Source of the DNA: a bacterium
GTDB lineage: Bacteria > Krumholzibacteriota > Krumholzibacteriia > LZORAL124-64-63
Length of the DNA stretch: 59,339 bases
Assembly (NCBI GenBank): GCA_024223715.1
Contig: JAAEOA010000424.1
Coordinates: forward strand, 1 to 59,339
Reading direction: 5' to 3'
Under the pieces are notes generated by a model. That model was not told the DNA's origin. It did not search any database and worked only from the letters and a program-made list of their open reading frames with translations. The translations under genes were made by a program, and so were the position numbers. Positions 1-8,245 of this stretch are shown here, piece by piece (position 1 is the first letter of the stretch; each line of letters opens with the position of its first letter).

Positions 1-122
1 GCGAGGTCCATCTCCATGCCATCATGCACTTCTCCAGCCATGTCTTCATCAGCGCCAATGGCGGCATCGAGATCGAGGTTGTCCATGCTATCGTTTTCCA
101 GGTTTGTATCTTCAGGTGCCAC
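1..122 (-). CDS. Flagellar switch protein N-terminus (FliM or FliN), truncated by window edge
   Basis: Partial gene running off the left edge. The reading frame starts at a GTG (122-120) with a GGAGG ribosome-binding site at 129-133, about 6 nt upstream, directly behind fliL. The roughly 40 visible residues are very acidic (MAPEDTNLENDSMDNLDLD and onward) and show no recognisable fold. Gene order after fliL is usually fliM then fliN. The visible part lacks the usual FliM N-terminal CheY-binding motif, and acidic variable leaders are common in FliN, so either is possible. The assignment rests on position only; the conserved SPOA domain would lie outside the window. Confidence 0.5.
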   Translation of the reverse strand, partial: MAPEDTNLENDSMDNLDLDAAIGADEDMAGEVHDGMEMDL

Positions 123-139
123 GTAAGTCCTCCGGTATG

Positions 140-655
140 CTACTGCACGACCAGGTCGGAGAAATAAATGTTCATCAGAGTTCCTTCAGGCATTTTTTCG
201 TCCATGCGCCGGAAAATTTCGTCGCGCAGGCCTTTTTTGCCTTCTGGTGTAGAAATTTCTTCAGCTGTTTTCCCGGATAATGTCATGATTACCATATCTC
301 GCAGCTGGGGTAATCGGGAAGAAACGACTTCTGCGATCAAAGCATTGGGAACTTCCACATTGATGTTAATTCTCAGATAGCGAGGTTTTTTAGGATTGCC
401 GGCCAAGGTGACCACAATATCCTCCAAATTAACCAAAACACCCATTTCGGGCATTTCTGGTGCGGAATCTTCCACTTCTGCACCATCCATTGCAGCATCT
501 TGAACACCCAATTTTGGTACAATCAAAAACTGGGTCAGGCCAATGGCCAAAACCGCTTGCACAATAACAATGATGCCCAGAACAATGGCTTTGTTTTCAA
601 AAAGGCCACCTTTGGCTTTTTCTTCAGTTCCTTCAGTTTCTTCTTTGTCAGCCAT
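140..655 (-). CDS. fliL: Flagellar basal body-associated protein FliL
   Basis: FliL is a single-pass inner-membrane protein that surrounds and supports the stator units. The 171-residue product has a short charged cytoplasmic leader rich in E and K, one membrane segment at about residues 24-46 (AIVLGIIVIVQAVLAIGL), an acidic linker, then the FliL domain with the typical N-P-K-K-P-R-Y-L-R strand (about residues 87-95) and a C-terminal end predicted to be periplasmic. It is followed 17 nt downstream by the next switch gene and preceded 16 nt upstream by motB, the usual motA-motB-fliL-fliM neighbourhood. Length is normal for the family. Confidence 0.93.
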   Translation of the reverse strand: MADKEETEGTEEKAKGGLFENKAIVLGIIVIVQAVLAIGLTQFLIVPKLGVQDAAMDGAEVEDSAPEMPEMGVLVNLEDIVVTLAGNPKKPRYLRININVEVPNALIAEVVSSRLPQLRDMVIMTLSGKTAEEISTPEGKKGLRDEIFRRMDEKMPEGTLMNIYFSDLVVQ

Positions 656-671
656 GAATCAATTCTCCTTG

Positions 672-1520
672 TCAGGGCTGTTGTTGTCCGGTCAGGGCTC
701 CAAGTTTTCCAGTCACCGGGTTGATAATTGGTCGCACCGGAATATTTTCTTGCTTTGTTGCTTCCGCATTTGGCTGGTTTGCATTCACTTCTTTGAAAGG
801 CAGCTTTCCAGTTTTGGGAAGATCTTTTTTGTCCAATTGCAGGAATATCTCCACCCTGCGGTTCTTTGAGCGTCCCTCAGCTGTGGCATTATCTGCCAGG
901 GGCCGATGTTCGCCAAACCCCGTTGCTTCAATTTGCTCCGGTGGCATACCCAGGCTTTGGAAGTATCGTGCCACGGAAACTGCACGAGATGCGGAAAGCT
1001 CCCAGTTCGATGGGAATTTGGAGGAATTAATGGGAATACTGTCTGTATGTCCTTGAACTCTAACCTGATAAGGGAATTTGGTGAAAAATCCGGATAATTT
1101 TTCAAGCACCCCTTTAGGCTCATTTTTTAGTTCAGCACCACCACTATTAAACATAAAAGGTGCGTTGATGCTAAATAGGACTCCGTCATCGGTAACCTTA
1201 ACTTCAACCTGATCCTGCAAGCCTTCATCGAGAAGCAATTTTTCAACAGCCCGCACTTCGTATAGGACTTCAGCTTCTTCCTGGGGATTGTGGTTTGGAA
1301 CAATGGGAGTATTAAATTCAATAACCGATTCCGGGCTGCTCATTACACCAAAGGCGTCAGCAAGGGAAGCGGCGGCCTGATTAAACTTGGTTTCCTGCAT
1401 AGATGAAAACGAAACAATGAGTACAAAGAAAGTGAGCAATAGACTCATCATATCACCGTAGGTCATGACCCAATCGTCAAGGCCCTGTTTAATGATGATG
1501 TTTTTACATTTCTTTGCCAA
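672..1520 (-). CDS. motB: Flagellar motor stator protein MotB (PomB-like)
   Basis: Stator B subunit anchoring the ion channel to peptidoglycan. The 282-residue product has a short cytoplasmic N-terminus, one membrane helix (about 20-42) whose YGDMMSLLLTFFVLIVSFS sequence carries the ion-binding Asp, and a C-terminal OmpA-like peptidoglycan-binding domain (about 130-230) with VQGHTDSIP, NWELSASRA and GFGEHRPL. The start is a TTG with GGGAGG 6 nt upstream. The FSSMQETKFNQAAASLADAF stretch after the helix resembles PomB more than enteric MotB, hinting at sodium coupling. It lies downstream of motA in the same operon. Confidence 0.93.
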   Translation of the reverse strand: MAKKCKNIIIKQGLDDWVMTYGDMMSLLLTFFVLIVSFSSMQETKFNQAAASLADAFGVMSSPESVIEFNTPIVPNHNPQEEAEVLYEVRAVEKLLLDEGLQDQVEVKVTDDGVLFSINAPFMFNSGGAELKNEPKGVLEKLSGFFTKFPYQVRVQGHTDSIPINSSKFPSNWELSASRAVSVARYFQSLGMPPEQIEATGFGEHRPLADNATAEGRSKNRRVEIFLQLDKKDLPKTGKLPFKEVNANQPNAEATKQENIPVRPIINPVTGKLGALTGQQQP

Positions 1521-1611
1521 AGCAGGCCTCCCAGTGCCGCCCTGTCGGGTTTAAGACCCAGGAAGTTTGGGGCCAGGTAAAATTCCGGCCAGTAATATTC
1601 CAGTCAAACCC

Positions 1612-2391
1612 TCAGGCTGCTTTTTCCTCACTCTCAACCGCGGCACGTTCCGTCGGCGACAGGAATGATTTTAGTTTTTCTTCAACAATACGAGGGGAAT
1701 CGCCACTTTGAATGGCCATTATTCCCTCAATAATCATGGCTTTGATTACCAATTCTTCCGCAGAACGGATTTCCAGTTTGCCTTGCAGAGGGATAAAAAT
1801 GGCGTTAGCCAGGACCGCACCATAAAAAGTAGTAATAAGAGCGGTTGCCATACCCGCACCAATTTGGGTGGGGTCTTCAAGGGATGAAAGCATGTTTACC
1901 AGACCAATCAAAGTACCAATCATACCGTATGCAGGAGCAAAGGTGCCCCCCATTCCCAGAAGTTTGGCACCATCCGAATGTCTGCTTTCAATTTGTTCAA
2001 CATCTGTATCCAGAATTTTTTCCAGCAATTGAGGATCGGTGCCATCAACCGCGAGCCGCAAACCTTTTCTCAGGAAAGGGTCGGTTTCATTTTCACTGTC
2101 CTCTTCGAGGGCCAACATACCTTCACGCCGGGCACGTTCGGCATATTTAACCATTTTATCAATCACCAGGCTGGGTTCATCTAGAGCAAACATGAATGTT
2201 TTGCCCATTACTTTACCCAGAGCCAAAAATTTCTTCAAAGGGAAGTTTATCAGCAGGGCACCCATGGTACCACCAATTACCACTGCCACGGAAGGCATGT
2301 CGATAAATCCGCTCAGACTACCACCGAGCAGAATAGACCAAACAATGAGTCCAAATGCGGCAACTAGGCCGATGATTGTTGCGAGATCCAC
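1612..2391 (-). CDS. motA: Flagellar motor stator protein MotA (PomA-like)
   Basis: Stator A subunit, forming with MotB the ion-driven torque generator. The 259-residue product is close to PomA in length and in its first residues (MDLATIIGLVAAFGLIVWS, then LGGSLSGFIDMPS). Four membrane segments can be seen: two at the N-terminus, two at about 150-210 including GGTFAPAYGMIGTLIGLVNM. A cytoplasmic loop of about 100 residues carries the charged rotor-contact region. The start is a GTG (2391-2389) with AGGAG about 7 nt upstream. It sits between flbD (21 nt upstream) and motB (91 nt downstream). Sodium coupling is an inference from similarity. Confidence 0.93.
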   Translation of the reverse strand: MDLATIIGLVAAFGLIVWSILLGGSLSGFIDMPSVAVVIGGTMGALLINFPLKKFLALGKVMGKTFMFALDEPSLVIDKMVKYAERARREGMLALEEDSENETDPFLRKGLRLAVDGTDPQLLEKILDTDVEQIESRHSDGAKLLGMGGTFAPAYGMIGTLIGLVNMLSSLEDPTQIGAGMATALITTFYGAVLANAIFIPLQGKLEIRSAEELVIKAMIIEGIMAIQSGDSPRIVEEKLKSFLSPTERAAVESEEKAA

Positions 2392-2412
2392 TCTATGACT
2401 CCTGGTTTCCCA

Positions 2413-2661
2413 TTATCGTCTCCGCTTGTCCTTGGGTTCGCCTTCAAAAACTGACCCTGTTCCCCCGGTGGGAATGGGGTAAATTTTTGCCATGGATCGG
2501 TAGGAAACAGCCATTTGAATAACCGTGTCCATATCTTCCAGAACCATGATCTTTCTACCAGTGGTTAAGCTAATTAGAGTGTCGGGAATGGTTTCCACGA
2601 ACTCTATCAAATCTGCATTCACCACCAGTTCTCTACCATTAAGTTTCGTTACTTTTATCAT
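2413..2661 (-). CDS. flbD: FlbD/SwrD family flagellar protein
   Basis: Small (82-residue) protein of the FlbD family, commonly found between flgE and motA in Gram-positive and many deep-branching flagellar clusters. In Bacillus the homologue SwrD raises motor torque. The recognisable N-terminus is MIKVTKLNGRELVVNADLIE, followed by TLISLTTGRKIMVLED. I place the start at 2661 because the family begins with MIxVTxLNG; an upstream in-frame ATG at 2709 would add 16 unrelated residues. The tail (EGEPKDKRRR) is basic. It is unrelated to the Caulobacter sigma-54 activator also called FlbD. Confidence 0.85.
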   Translation of the reverse strand: MIKVTKLNGRELVVNADLIEFVETIPDTLISLTTGRKIMVLEDMDTVIQMAVSYRSMAKIYPIPTGGTGSVFEGEPKDKRRR

Positions 2662-2772
2662 GACCTTTAGCTCCCAGTTGCCTGAATACGAAGATTTATT
2701 GCCCGACAACTGGTAAGTTCTATCGAGGCAGGCCGACCTGACTTAACGGGCCGGCCCTGATCGAAAAATTAA

Positions 2773-4797
2773 TTAGCGGACAAGGTTGACCAATTCCTGG
2801 GCTACTTTATCGGCTGTGGTAATGACTCGGCTATTGGCTTGGAAAGCGCGTTGAGCCACTACCAGATTAGTGAATTCTTTGGCCAAATCCACGTTGCTGG
2901 TTTCCAGTGCTCCGGGGACCAGAGTGATGCCATTACCTGTTCCAGCAAACGTTTCCACCGGTTGTCCGGAGTTACCACTCCGACGGTAAGTATTATTTGC
3001 TTCGCGCATGAGTCCATCGGCGTTGCTGAAGGAAGCCATGCCAATTCGGGCAATATTACGCATCGTATCGTTGCTGAAAATTCCCGTAACGGTACCGGTT
3101 TGGTCGATATTGAAATCGACCAGGCTACCTGTGCCATAACCATCTGCAATGCCTTGAAGGCTGCCCGAGCCAGCAAACTGAGTCAAGCCAGTCAAGGCTC
3201 CCACTTCACCGTAGTCAATGGTCAGGCTCACCATATCTGCTCCGGTGGCCCCTCCCACATTGGGATCAAAAGTGATGCCGGTGGCGCTGTTGTCGTATGA
3301 AAAGTTGGAAATGGACCCATTGGTATTAAAACTCACGGTTCCGCTTCCTCCAGAGGTAATGGTTTCGCCACCATCCATGGCTGCATTCCAGGTCCATTCA
3401 TTCAAACCAGGCAATTTTTCAAATGTGAAGTTGATGTTGTGCTGATTCCCCAGACTGTCATAGGTAACGGTTGCCATGGTGAAATCAGTTTGATCTACAG
3501 CTTCCTGAGTGGTTCCGAATTGAGCTACAGTATCAAGAGCGGAATTCTGAATGCCCTGTTCTGTAATGGAAATAGCGCTAATGGCATTGGTTGTGCCGGG
3601 TTCACCAGTAATAACCATTTCACCTGTACTATTAATTTCAGCTGGAGTGGTTGTAATACCCAAGTTGCTTTGCAATTGAGTCATGATGTCGCCCAGGGTT
3701 GTTCCTGCTGCAACGGTAAGACTTGTCGGAGTGCTGGTTTCACTGCCAACAGTTCCGCCAATATCAAGAATATCTCCTACGCCAAAATCAAGAGCGCCAC
3801 CGTCATTATTATAAAGGTCGGTGGCCAGAGTGGTCTCGTCAGCATAAGCCAGGACCTGGGAACTGCTATTGGTTGCAGCATCGGCAACATTTCCAAAACT
3901 GAATAACGAATTGAAAGTACTATTGCCTGAAGTGGAAAGTGCCATGTTGGAATAGGTGGTTCCGTCACCGGAGTTGTTAATAACTTCCAATGATCCATCA
4001 GCAGCCACGTTAACAGTGGAAGGGTTACCTTCAGCAGCTAAGGCAGCCTGGATTTCTGAAGCCAGATCGGCAAGAGTCATGGTCGAAGTTACGGAAATGG
4101 TTGTTGTTGAAAGAGGCGCCAGGGTTGTTGAGTTGGTTCCTGTGACAGAAATTGAATCTCCCTCAGACAAACCCAAAGGCAAGGCGGTCAGCAAATCAAC
4201 ACCTGTACCTGGAGTGCGCCAGGAGCCACTTGTTTTTATGGTCCCTTTGGCATCACTTGCACTGTCAAGGTTGCCCATCATTTCAATGGATGAAGTTGGA
4301 GATGCCGGAACAACTAAACCCGGGTCAATGTAAATGTCGGTCAATGGGCCAGTGCCCAATACGCCGTCTGCATCGGCCATTACACCCTGCACACGTAAAC
4401 CAGTAGATGGATTCACCAAAGTGTTTTCACTATCAATGCCAAAAATTCCGGCCCTGGTAAAGACATTGCTTGTGCCGTCATTAAGGATAAAAAACCCGGG
4501 ACCCTGAATTGCAAGGTCGGTTTTTTTACCTGTAGTCTGGAAGTTACCTTGATTGAAGTTGGTATCGATACTTCCAACCTGGGTTCCCAGTCCCACTTGT
4601 TGAGGATTGGTGCCCCCAAGACCGCCACTGACAGGTCGGCTGGCCGAACGAATAGTCTGAGTAAGCATTTCATTAAACGTGACGCGACCAGTTTTAAAAC
4701 CCACGGTATTGCTGTTGGCAATGTTGTTGCCGATAACATCGAGGTGAGTCAGGTTTGCTGTCAGGCCGGAAACACCAGAGTAGAGAGACTTGAACAT
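2773..4797 (-). CDS. flgE: Flagellar hook protein FlgE
   Basis: Structural subunit of the hook. The N-terminus (MFKSLYSGVSGLTANLTHLD, then IGNNIANSNTVGFK) and the C-terminus (SNVDLAKEFTNLVVAQRAF, then TTADKVAQELVNLV) are the D0/Dc rod-hook motifs. At 674 residues it is much longer than enteric FlgE (about 400), because of Ser/Thr/Gly-rich surface domains between about 170 and 500 with several repeated SGTVSFNTNG-like strands. The start is ATG with AGGAGG upstream. It follows flgD by 58 nt; downstream lies a 63-nt gap with a GGCCGGCC-containing inverted repeat before flbD's terminal region. Confidence 0.95.
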   Translation of the reverse strand: MFKSLYSGVSGLTANLTHLDVIGNNIANSNTVGFKTGRVTFNEMLTQTIRSASRPVSGGLGGTNPQQVGLGTQVGSIDTNFNQGNFQTTGKKTDLAIQGPGFFILNDGTSNVFTRAGIFGIDSENTLVNPSTGLRVQGVMADADGVLGTGPLTDIYIDPGLVVPASPTSSIEMMGNLDSASDAKGTIKTSGSWRTPGTGVDLLTALPLGLSEGDSISVTGTNSTTLAPLSTTTISVTSTMTLADLASEIQAALAAEGNPSTVNVAADGSLEVINNSGDGTTYSNMALSTSGNSTFNSLFSFGNVADAATNSSSQVLAYADETTLATDLYNNDGGALDFGVGDILDIGGTVGSETSTPTSLTVAAGTTLGDIMTQLQSNLGITTTPAEINSTGEMVITGEPGTTNAISAISITEQGIQNSALDTVAQFGTTQEAVDQTDFTMATVTYDSLGNQHNINFTFEKLPGLNEWTWNAAMDGGETITSGGSGTVSFNTNGSISNFSYDNSATGITFDPNVGGATGADMVSLTIDYGEVGALTGLTQFAGSGSLQGIADGYGTGSLVDFNIDQTGTVTGIFSNDTMRNIARIGMASFSNADGLMREANNTYRRSGNSGQPVETFAGTGNGITLVPGALETSNVDLAKEFTNLVVAQRAFQANSRVITTADKVAQELVNLVR

Positions 4798-4855
4798 TTC
4801 TTAATCCTCCTGGATCGGTTTCTTGGCAATGAACCTTAGGTCACTGCCGGTCGCT

Positions 4856-5503
4856 TCAACTTACTTTATAGATTTCCGAGACGTAGTATTCATGGCTGTC
4901 AACCATGACCACTGCTACGTTATTTTCGTATCGCAGGCCATCAACAGAGCCGGTCAACAGGGTTGTAAAAGGAACATCAAGCCCACTGTTGGTCACCGAG
5001 ACATCCAGACTGTACCGACCATCGGCCAAAGGATTTCCGTCGCTATCCATCCCATCCCAGAACGCATCGTTCAAGCCGGATGTCAATTCAACGGTGTAGG
5101 TGTCCACCTGATTACCGTTTTCATCCATGACTTTAACTACTGCAACGCCAGGTCCTTTGGAATTGATGACATTTTCGGAAGCCACGCCATCTTCAAGGGA
5201 CACCGCATTTCCTTCTACGGTGACATCTTTGCCAACCAAAGCCAGCATGGCTGTATTGTTGGCTGACTGTCCCACCATGATGCTTTCTTCCAGTTTGTCA
5301 TTCACCCCTGACATTTCATCCAGCATGGTGAACTGGGTTATTTGCGAAGTGAATTCAGCATTGTCCATGGGACTTGTGGGGTCTTGATTTTGAATCTGGG
5401 CCACCAGCAAGGTCATAAAATCCAGCTTGCTGACTTCACCGATATCTCGTTCAGGTTGCCCCAGAACAGGCCCGGTTGATGTGGCTATTCTTTCGATAGG
5501 CAT
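4856..5503 (-). CDS. flgD: Hook-capping/scaffold protein FlgD
   Basis: FlgD caps the growing hook. The 215-residue product starts MPIERIATSTGPVLG and contains the conserved LDFMTLLVAQIQNQDPTSPM, then DNAEFTSQITQFTMLDEM motif (about 25-65). The C-terminal half is the FlgD Ig/tudor-like domain with TVELTSGLNDAFWDGMDSDG. The start at 5503 is chosen because GGAGG lies 7 nt upstream and the ATG shares one base with the fliK stop (TAATG), a translational-coupling arrangement. Order fliK-flgD-flgE is standard. Confidence 0.93.
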   Translation of the reverse strand: MPIERIATSTGPVLGQPERDIGEVSKLDFMTLLVAQIQNQDPTSPMDNAEFTSQITQFTMLDEMSGVNDKLEESIMVGQSANNTAMLALVGKDVTVEGNAVSLEDGVASENVINSKGPGVAVVKVMDENGNQVDTYTVELTSGLNDAFWDGMDSDGNPLADGRYSLDVSVTNSGLDVPFTTLLTGSVDGLRYENNVAVVMVDSHEYYVSEIYKVS

Positions 5504-7059
5504 TATTGACCTCCGAGGTGGAACGCGGCCCATTCGCCGGCTCCCAGGTTATGATCCTGCTGTTTATTTTGGCGATGCTCCTGCTGTTGATGGGCATCCT
5601 GTTCTTTATTTTGTTTATCCTTTTTTTCAGGATCCCGATTTTCCTGACGGGACTGATCCTGGCTGCGGGTCTCCACCCTCACGTCGACAACTTGCCAACG
5701 GGAAGATTTCTCCGAGATGCTGTCGGCCAATTCCCGGGCCCCTTCTTTTAAGGCATTTTCCGCCTCCTGATGATTTGTATTCATGACAATACTCAAATTG
5801 TCATCCAGGCTTTGGAATTGAATTTCCACAGGGCCAAGTTTTCCGGGATTCAACCGAATAACCAGTTTTTCTTCAGACATTTCAGTCTTTAGATGTTCAA
5901 CAACCCGATTCAACACCTGGCTGCGAATGTTACGATGTACCGACTGTAGGCCGCGGTCTGTGGACAGAAGTTTGTTCAGGCTTTCACTCTCTGGATTTCC
6001 GGAATCAAGTGAACCGGAATCTTTATTCATCATCGAAGGAGTAACTTTATTCACACTGTCCTGGACAGATGCATGGCTCTGCTGTTGATATGATTTTTCG
6101 GCATTTGCCAAAGACGATAATTTTTCAACTTCAGCAGAGACAGCCACTTTTTCAGGGTGGTCGGTGGCGGAAGCTTCATTTATTTCTTTTGGTTTTGCCG
6201 ATTCTTTTACAGAGATTTCTTCTATATCATTTGCAAGGGATTCTTTGATTTGGTCCTTTAAAACAGGAGCCTCTTTTGACTCGGAAAGATTACCAATGAC
6301 CCTGGTGATCTTATCCCCAATAGTGGCGGTTTTGATTTTTGCATCTTCTCCAGATTCAGCCATCGAGATCTTTGCTGCCTGTTTGCTCTGATCAACCTGA
6401 GCAGTTGTTTTTTCAGACAGGTTGACAGTTTCTTTGGTTGAAACGGCTTGAGAAGCGATGTCTTTCAAAGAAAGTTGGCTGTCTGATATTTTATCGCTAA
6501 CTTCTGTATTCCCCATGTTTTGGCCAGAGCCTGGAAGTGATTTATTACTAACTTCCATTAGATCAGCCACGACTTTGGACCCTGACTTTAGGGATCCCAA
6601 TTCATTTTTTGATTGGGTTTGAATACCCTGAACATTTTTGAGACTGGTCAGCTTGTTGGGTTTATCGGTTTCCAAAGCCACCAACTCTTTCAAACTCACA
6701 CCGGACTTCATTGCATTTTCTTCCGTGGAAATTTGACTGCCCACAAAAACAGCTTCACTCCTGGCCGTTGCTTTTAACAAACCCTGACTAGTTGCTTTTA
6801 CCAACCCCTGACTAATTAAGGTTGTCTTCTTTTCAGTACCACCGGCTGGGTTCCCTGCAATGGAACCGGATTTGTTTCCTATTTGAGAGGTGTTCTTTTT
6901 ATTCTCTCCTGTTGCCACGGTCTGCTTTTTTTCCTGCAAAATAGTTGGGAAGGAAATGACTGCACTTTGGTCTTCATCTTTGTTTTTTGCAGGGGGATGA
7001 TTTTTTTCTTCCCGTGGAAAAACAGAAACAGATTGGGTTTGGGATGATAAAAGCTGCAT
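5503..7059 (-). CDS. fliK: Flagellar hook-length control protein FliK
   Basis: Secreted molecular ruler that ends hook export. The 518-residue product has a long low-complexity Lys/Ser/Glu-rich ruler region (about 1-370), then the conserved C-terminal Flg_hook domain (about 370-460) with LVIRLNPGKLGPVEIQFQSL and HQEAENALKEGARELADSI, and a very hydrophilic Gln/Asp/Arg tail. The ATG at 7059 overlaps the upstream gene's stop by one base (TGATG); an in-frame TTG one codon earlier is less likely. Identification rests on the C-terminal domain and position between the motE-like gene and flgD. Confidence 0.88.
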   Translation of the reverse strand: MQLLSSQTQSVSVFPREEKNHPPAKNKDEDQSAVISFPTILQEKKQTVATGENKKNTSQIGNKSGSIAGNPAGGTEKKTTLISQGLVKATSQGLLKATARSEAVFVGSQISTEENAMKSGVSLKELVALETDKPNKLTSLKNVQGIQTQSKNELGSLKSGSKVVADLMEVSNKSLPGSGQNMGNTEVSDKISDSQLSLKDIASQAVSTKETVNLSEKTTAQVDQSKQAAKISMAESGEDAKIKTATIGDKITRVIGNLSESKEAPVLKDQIKESLANDIEEISVKESAKPKEINEASATDHPEKVAVSAEVEKLSSLANAEKSYQQQSHASVQDSVNKVTPSMMNKDSGSLDSGNPESESLNKLLSTDRGLQSVHRNIRSQVLNRVVEHLKTEMSEEKLVIRLNPGKLGPVEIQFQSLDDNLSIVMNTNHQEAENALKEGARELADSISEKSSRWQVVDVRVETRSQDQSRQENRDPEKKDKQNKEQDAHQQQEHRQNKQQDHNLGAGEWAAFHLGGQ

Positions 7060-7586
7060 CAACTGGTTCCTCCGGTCAGGCTCATTCGTGTACTGATTCG
7101 GGCAGCTAACCCAGGATCCATTTTGGCTAATATTTTTGCCGCCTGGCGGTCTTTCATGCGAGTCATAATGTCCAGAATGATTTCCATATCTAAGGACTGC
7201 ATTATGGGAGCTGCTTGGGCAGGTTTCATAGCTTCATACATTTTTGCAAGTTTAGTGGCGGAGTTTTCACGTTCTTCAATGTACTCCTGTTGGCGCGATT
7301 CCATTTTTTTGATTACGGCCAGTAATTGTTCCCGACTGAGATTCAACACTTGTTCCTGAACCGCAACTGACTGCCCCAGGGCCAGCAACTCTTCTTTCTC
7401 CTGTTGAATCCGGTCACGTTCCAGGGCCATGTCTCTGAATACTCTTTCCGCTGCTTCGTAATCTTCGGGTCCCATGTTGGGTTTGCCTGCATTGCTGGCA
7501 GCATCGTTCAACTGGGTGCTGACCACAACTACGCCACCAAAAATCAGGGCGAAAGTGACCACGGAAATTATTAACACGCTTTTCAT
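7059..7586 (-). CDS. MotE-like / MgtE N-domain flagellar protein
   Basis: A 175-residue membrane-anchored coiled-coil protein of the MotE type, often found between fliJ and fliK. One N-terminal membrane helix (about 4-25, SVLIISVVTFALIFGGVVVV) is followed by a long coiled coil (about 45-110, rich in E, R, Q). A C-terminal MgtE intracellular-N-like helical domain (about 112-170) has LAKMYEAMKPAQAAPIMQSL and KDRQAAKILAKMDPGLAARI. In Agrobacterium-type systems MotE chaperones MotC; elsewhere its role is unclear. Start ATG has AGGAG 6 nt upstream. A 195-nt gap separates it from fliJ. Confidence 0.8.
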   Translation of the reverse strand: MKSVLIISVVTFALIFGGVVVVSTQLNDAASNAGKPNMGPEDYEAAERVFRDMALERDRIQQEKEELLALGQSVAVQEQVLNLSREQLLAVIKKMESRQQEYIEERENSATKLAKMYEAMKPAQAAPIMQSLDMEIILDIMTRMKDRQAAKILAKMDPGLAARISTRMSLTGGTS

Positions 7587-7781
7587 TAAATTCTCCTCAA
7601 GCTGGCTTCAAGCCTGCCGATGCCTACAATGGGTCAGTCGATTCCTCGCAACCCTTGTACCAGAGCGGAAAAAACATCCTCCGCAAAAAACAAAATTCTA
7701 ACGGTTTGTTTTACAGAGACTTAGGACAGCTGCCCAGCTTTCATCCCCTGTAAGTTTTCTGACCATTCGGGAACATATTGC

Positions 7782-8243
7782 CTAAACAGGGGAAACCTTT
7801 TCCCTGTGCTGGCGGTCTGCTCTTATTTGACCAATTTCATCGAGTTCTTTATTTTCAAGCTTTCGTTGCTCTTCAATCCATTGCTGTTTTTGCTTCTGGC
7901 GCAGCATTTTCAAGACTTCCAAATCCTGCCAGGCACCAGTCAATTGAGCCCGACGTTCACTCAATTCCTCAAGTGCAATTTGTCTTTCAGACTCCACTTC
8001 ATCAGCCAATTTTTCCAGGTGTTGTAACCATTGGTTTCTTGAAATAAGAGACTCTACGCATAATGCGGTATTCATTTCGGTTAGGTTTTTGTTTAAAATT
8101 TCTTCAATATCATTTTCAATAAATTCCAGTTTCTCATTAATTGAAGAAACCACCCGATTTGCCTCGGCAACTTCACGAGTATGCTGTTCCACAACCCGTT
8201 TTCGAAATTTTAGAACCTTTTCCAACCGGAATTTGAAACCCAT
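7782..8243 (-). CDS. fliJ: Flagellar export protein FliJ
   Basis: FliJ is the coiled-coil stalk of the flagellar type III export ATPase, escorting cargo and activating FlhA. The 153-residue product starts MGFKFRLEKVLKFRKRVVEQ, the usual FliJ opening (F-x-L-x-x-V-L-x-x-R). It is almost entirely helical and rich in E, Q, R and L, with two long heptad stretches (about 15-70 and 78-145). It begins 2 nt after fliI ends. Sequence conservation in FliJ is weak, so position directly after fliI is the stronger argument. Confidence 0.88.
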   Translation of the reverse strand: MGFKFRLEKVLKFRKRVVEQHTREVAEANRVVSSINEKLEFIENDIEEILNKNLTEMNTALCVESLISRNQWLQHLEKLADEVESERQIALEELSERRAQLTGAWQDLEVLKMLRQKQKQQWIEEQRKLENKELDEIGQIRADRQHREKVSPV

Positions 8244-8245
8244 GA

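Noticed and set aside
2710..2772. Inverted repeat around GGCCGGCC between flgE and flbD as a terminator
   Set aside because: No T-run and bulged pairing; flbD, motA and motB would need a separate promoter that I cannot see.
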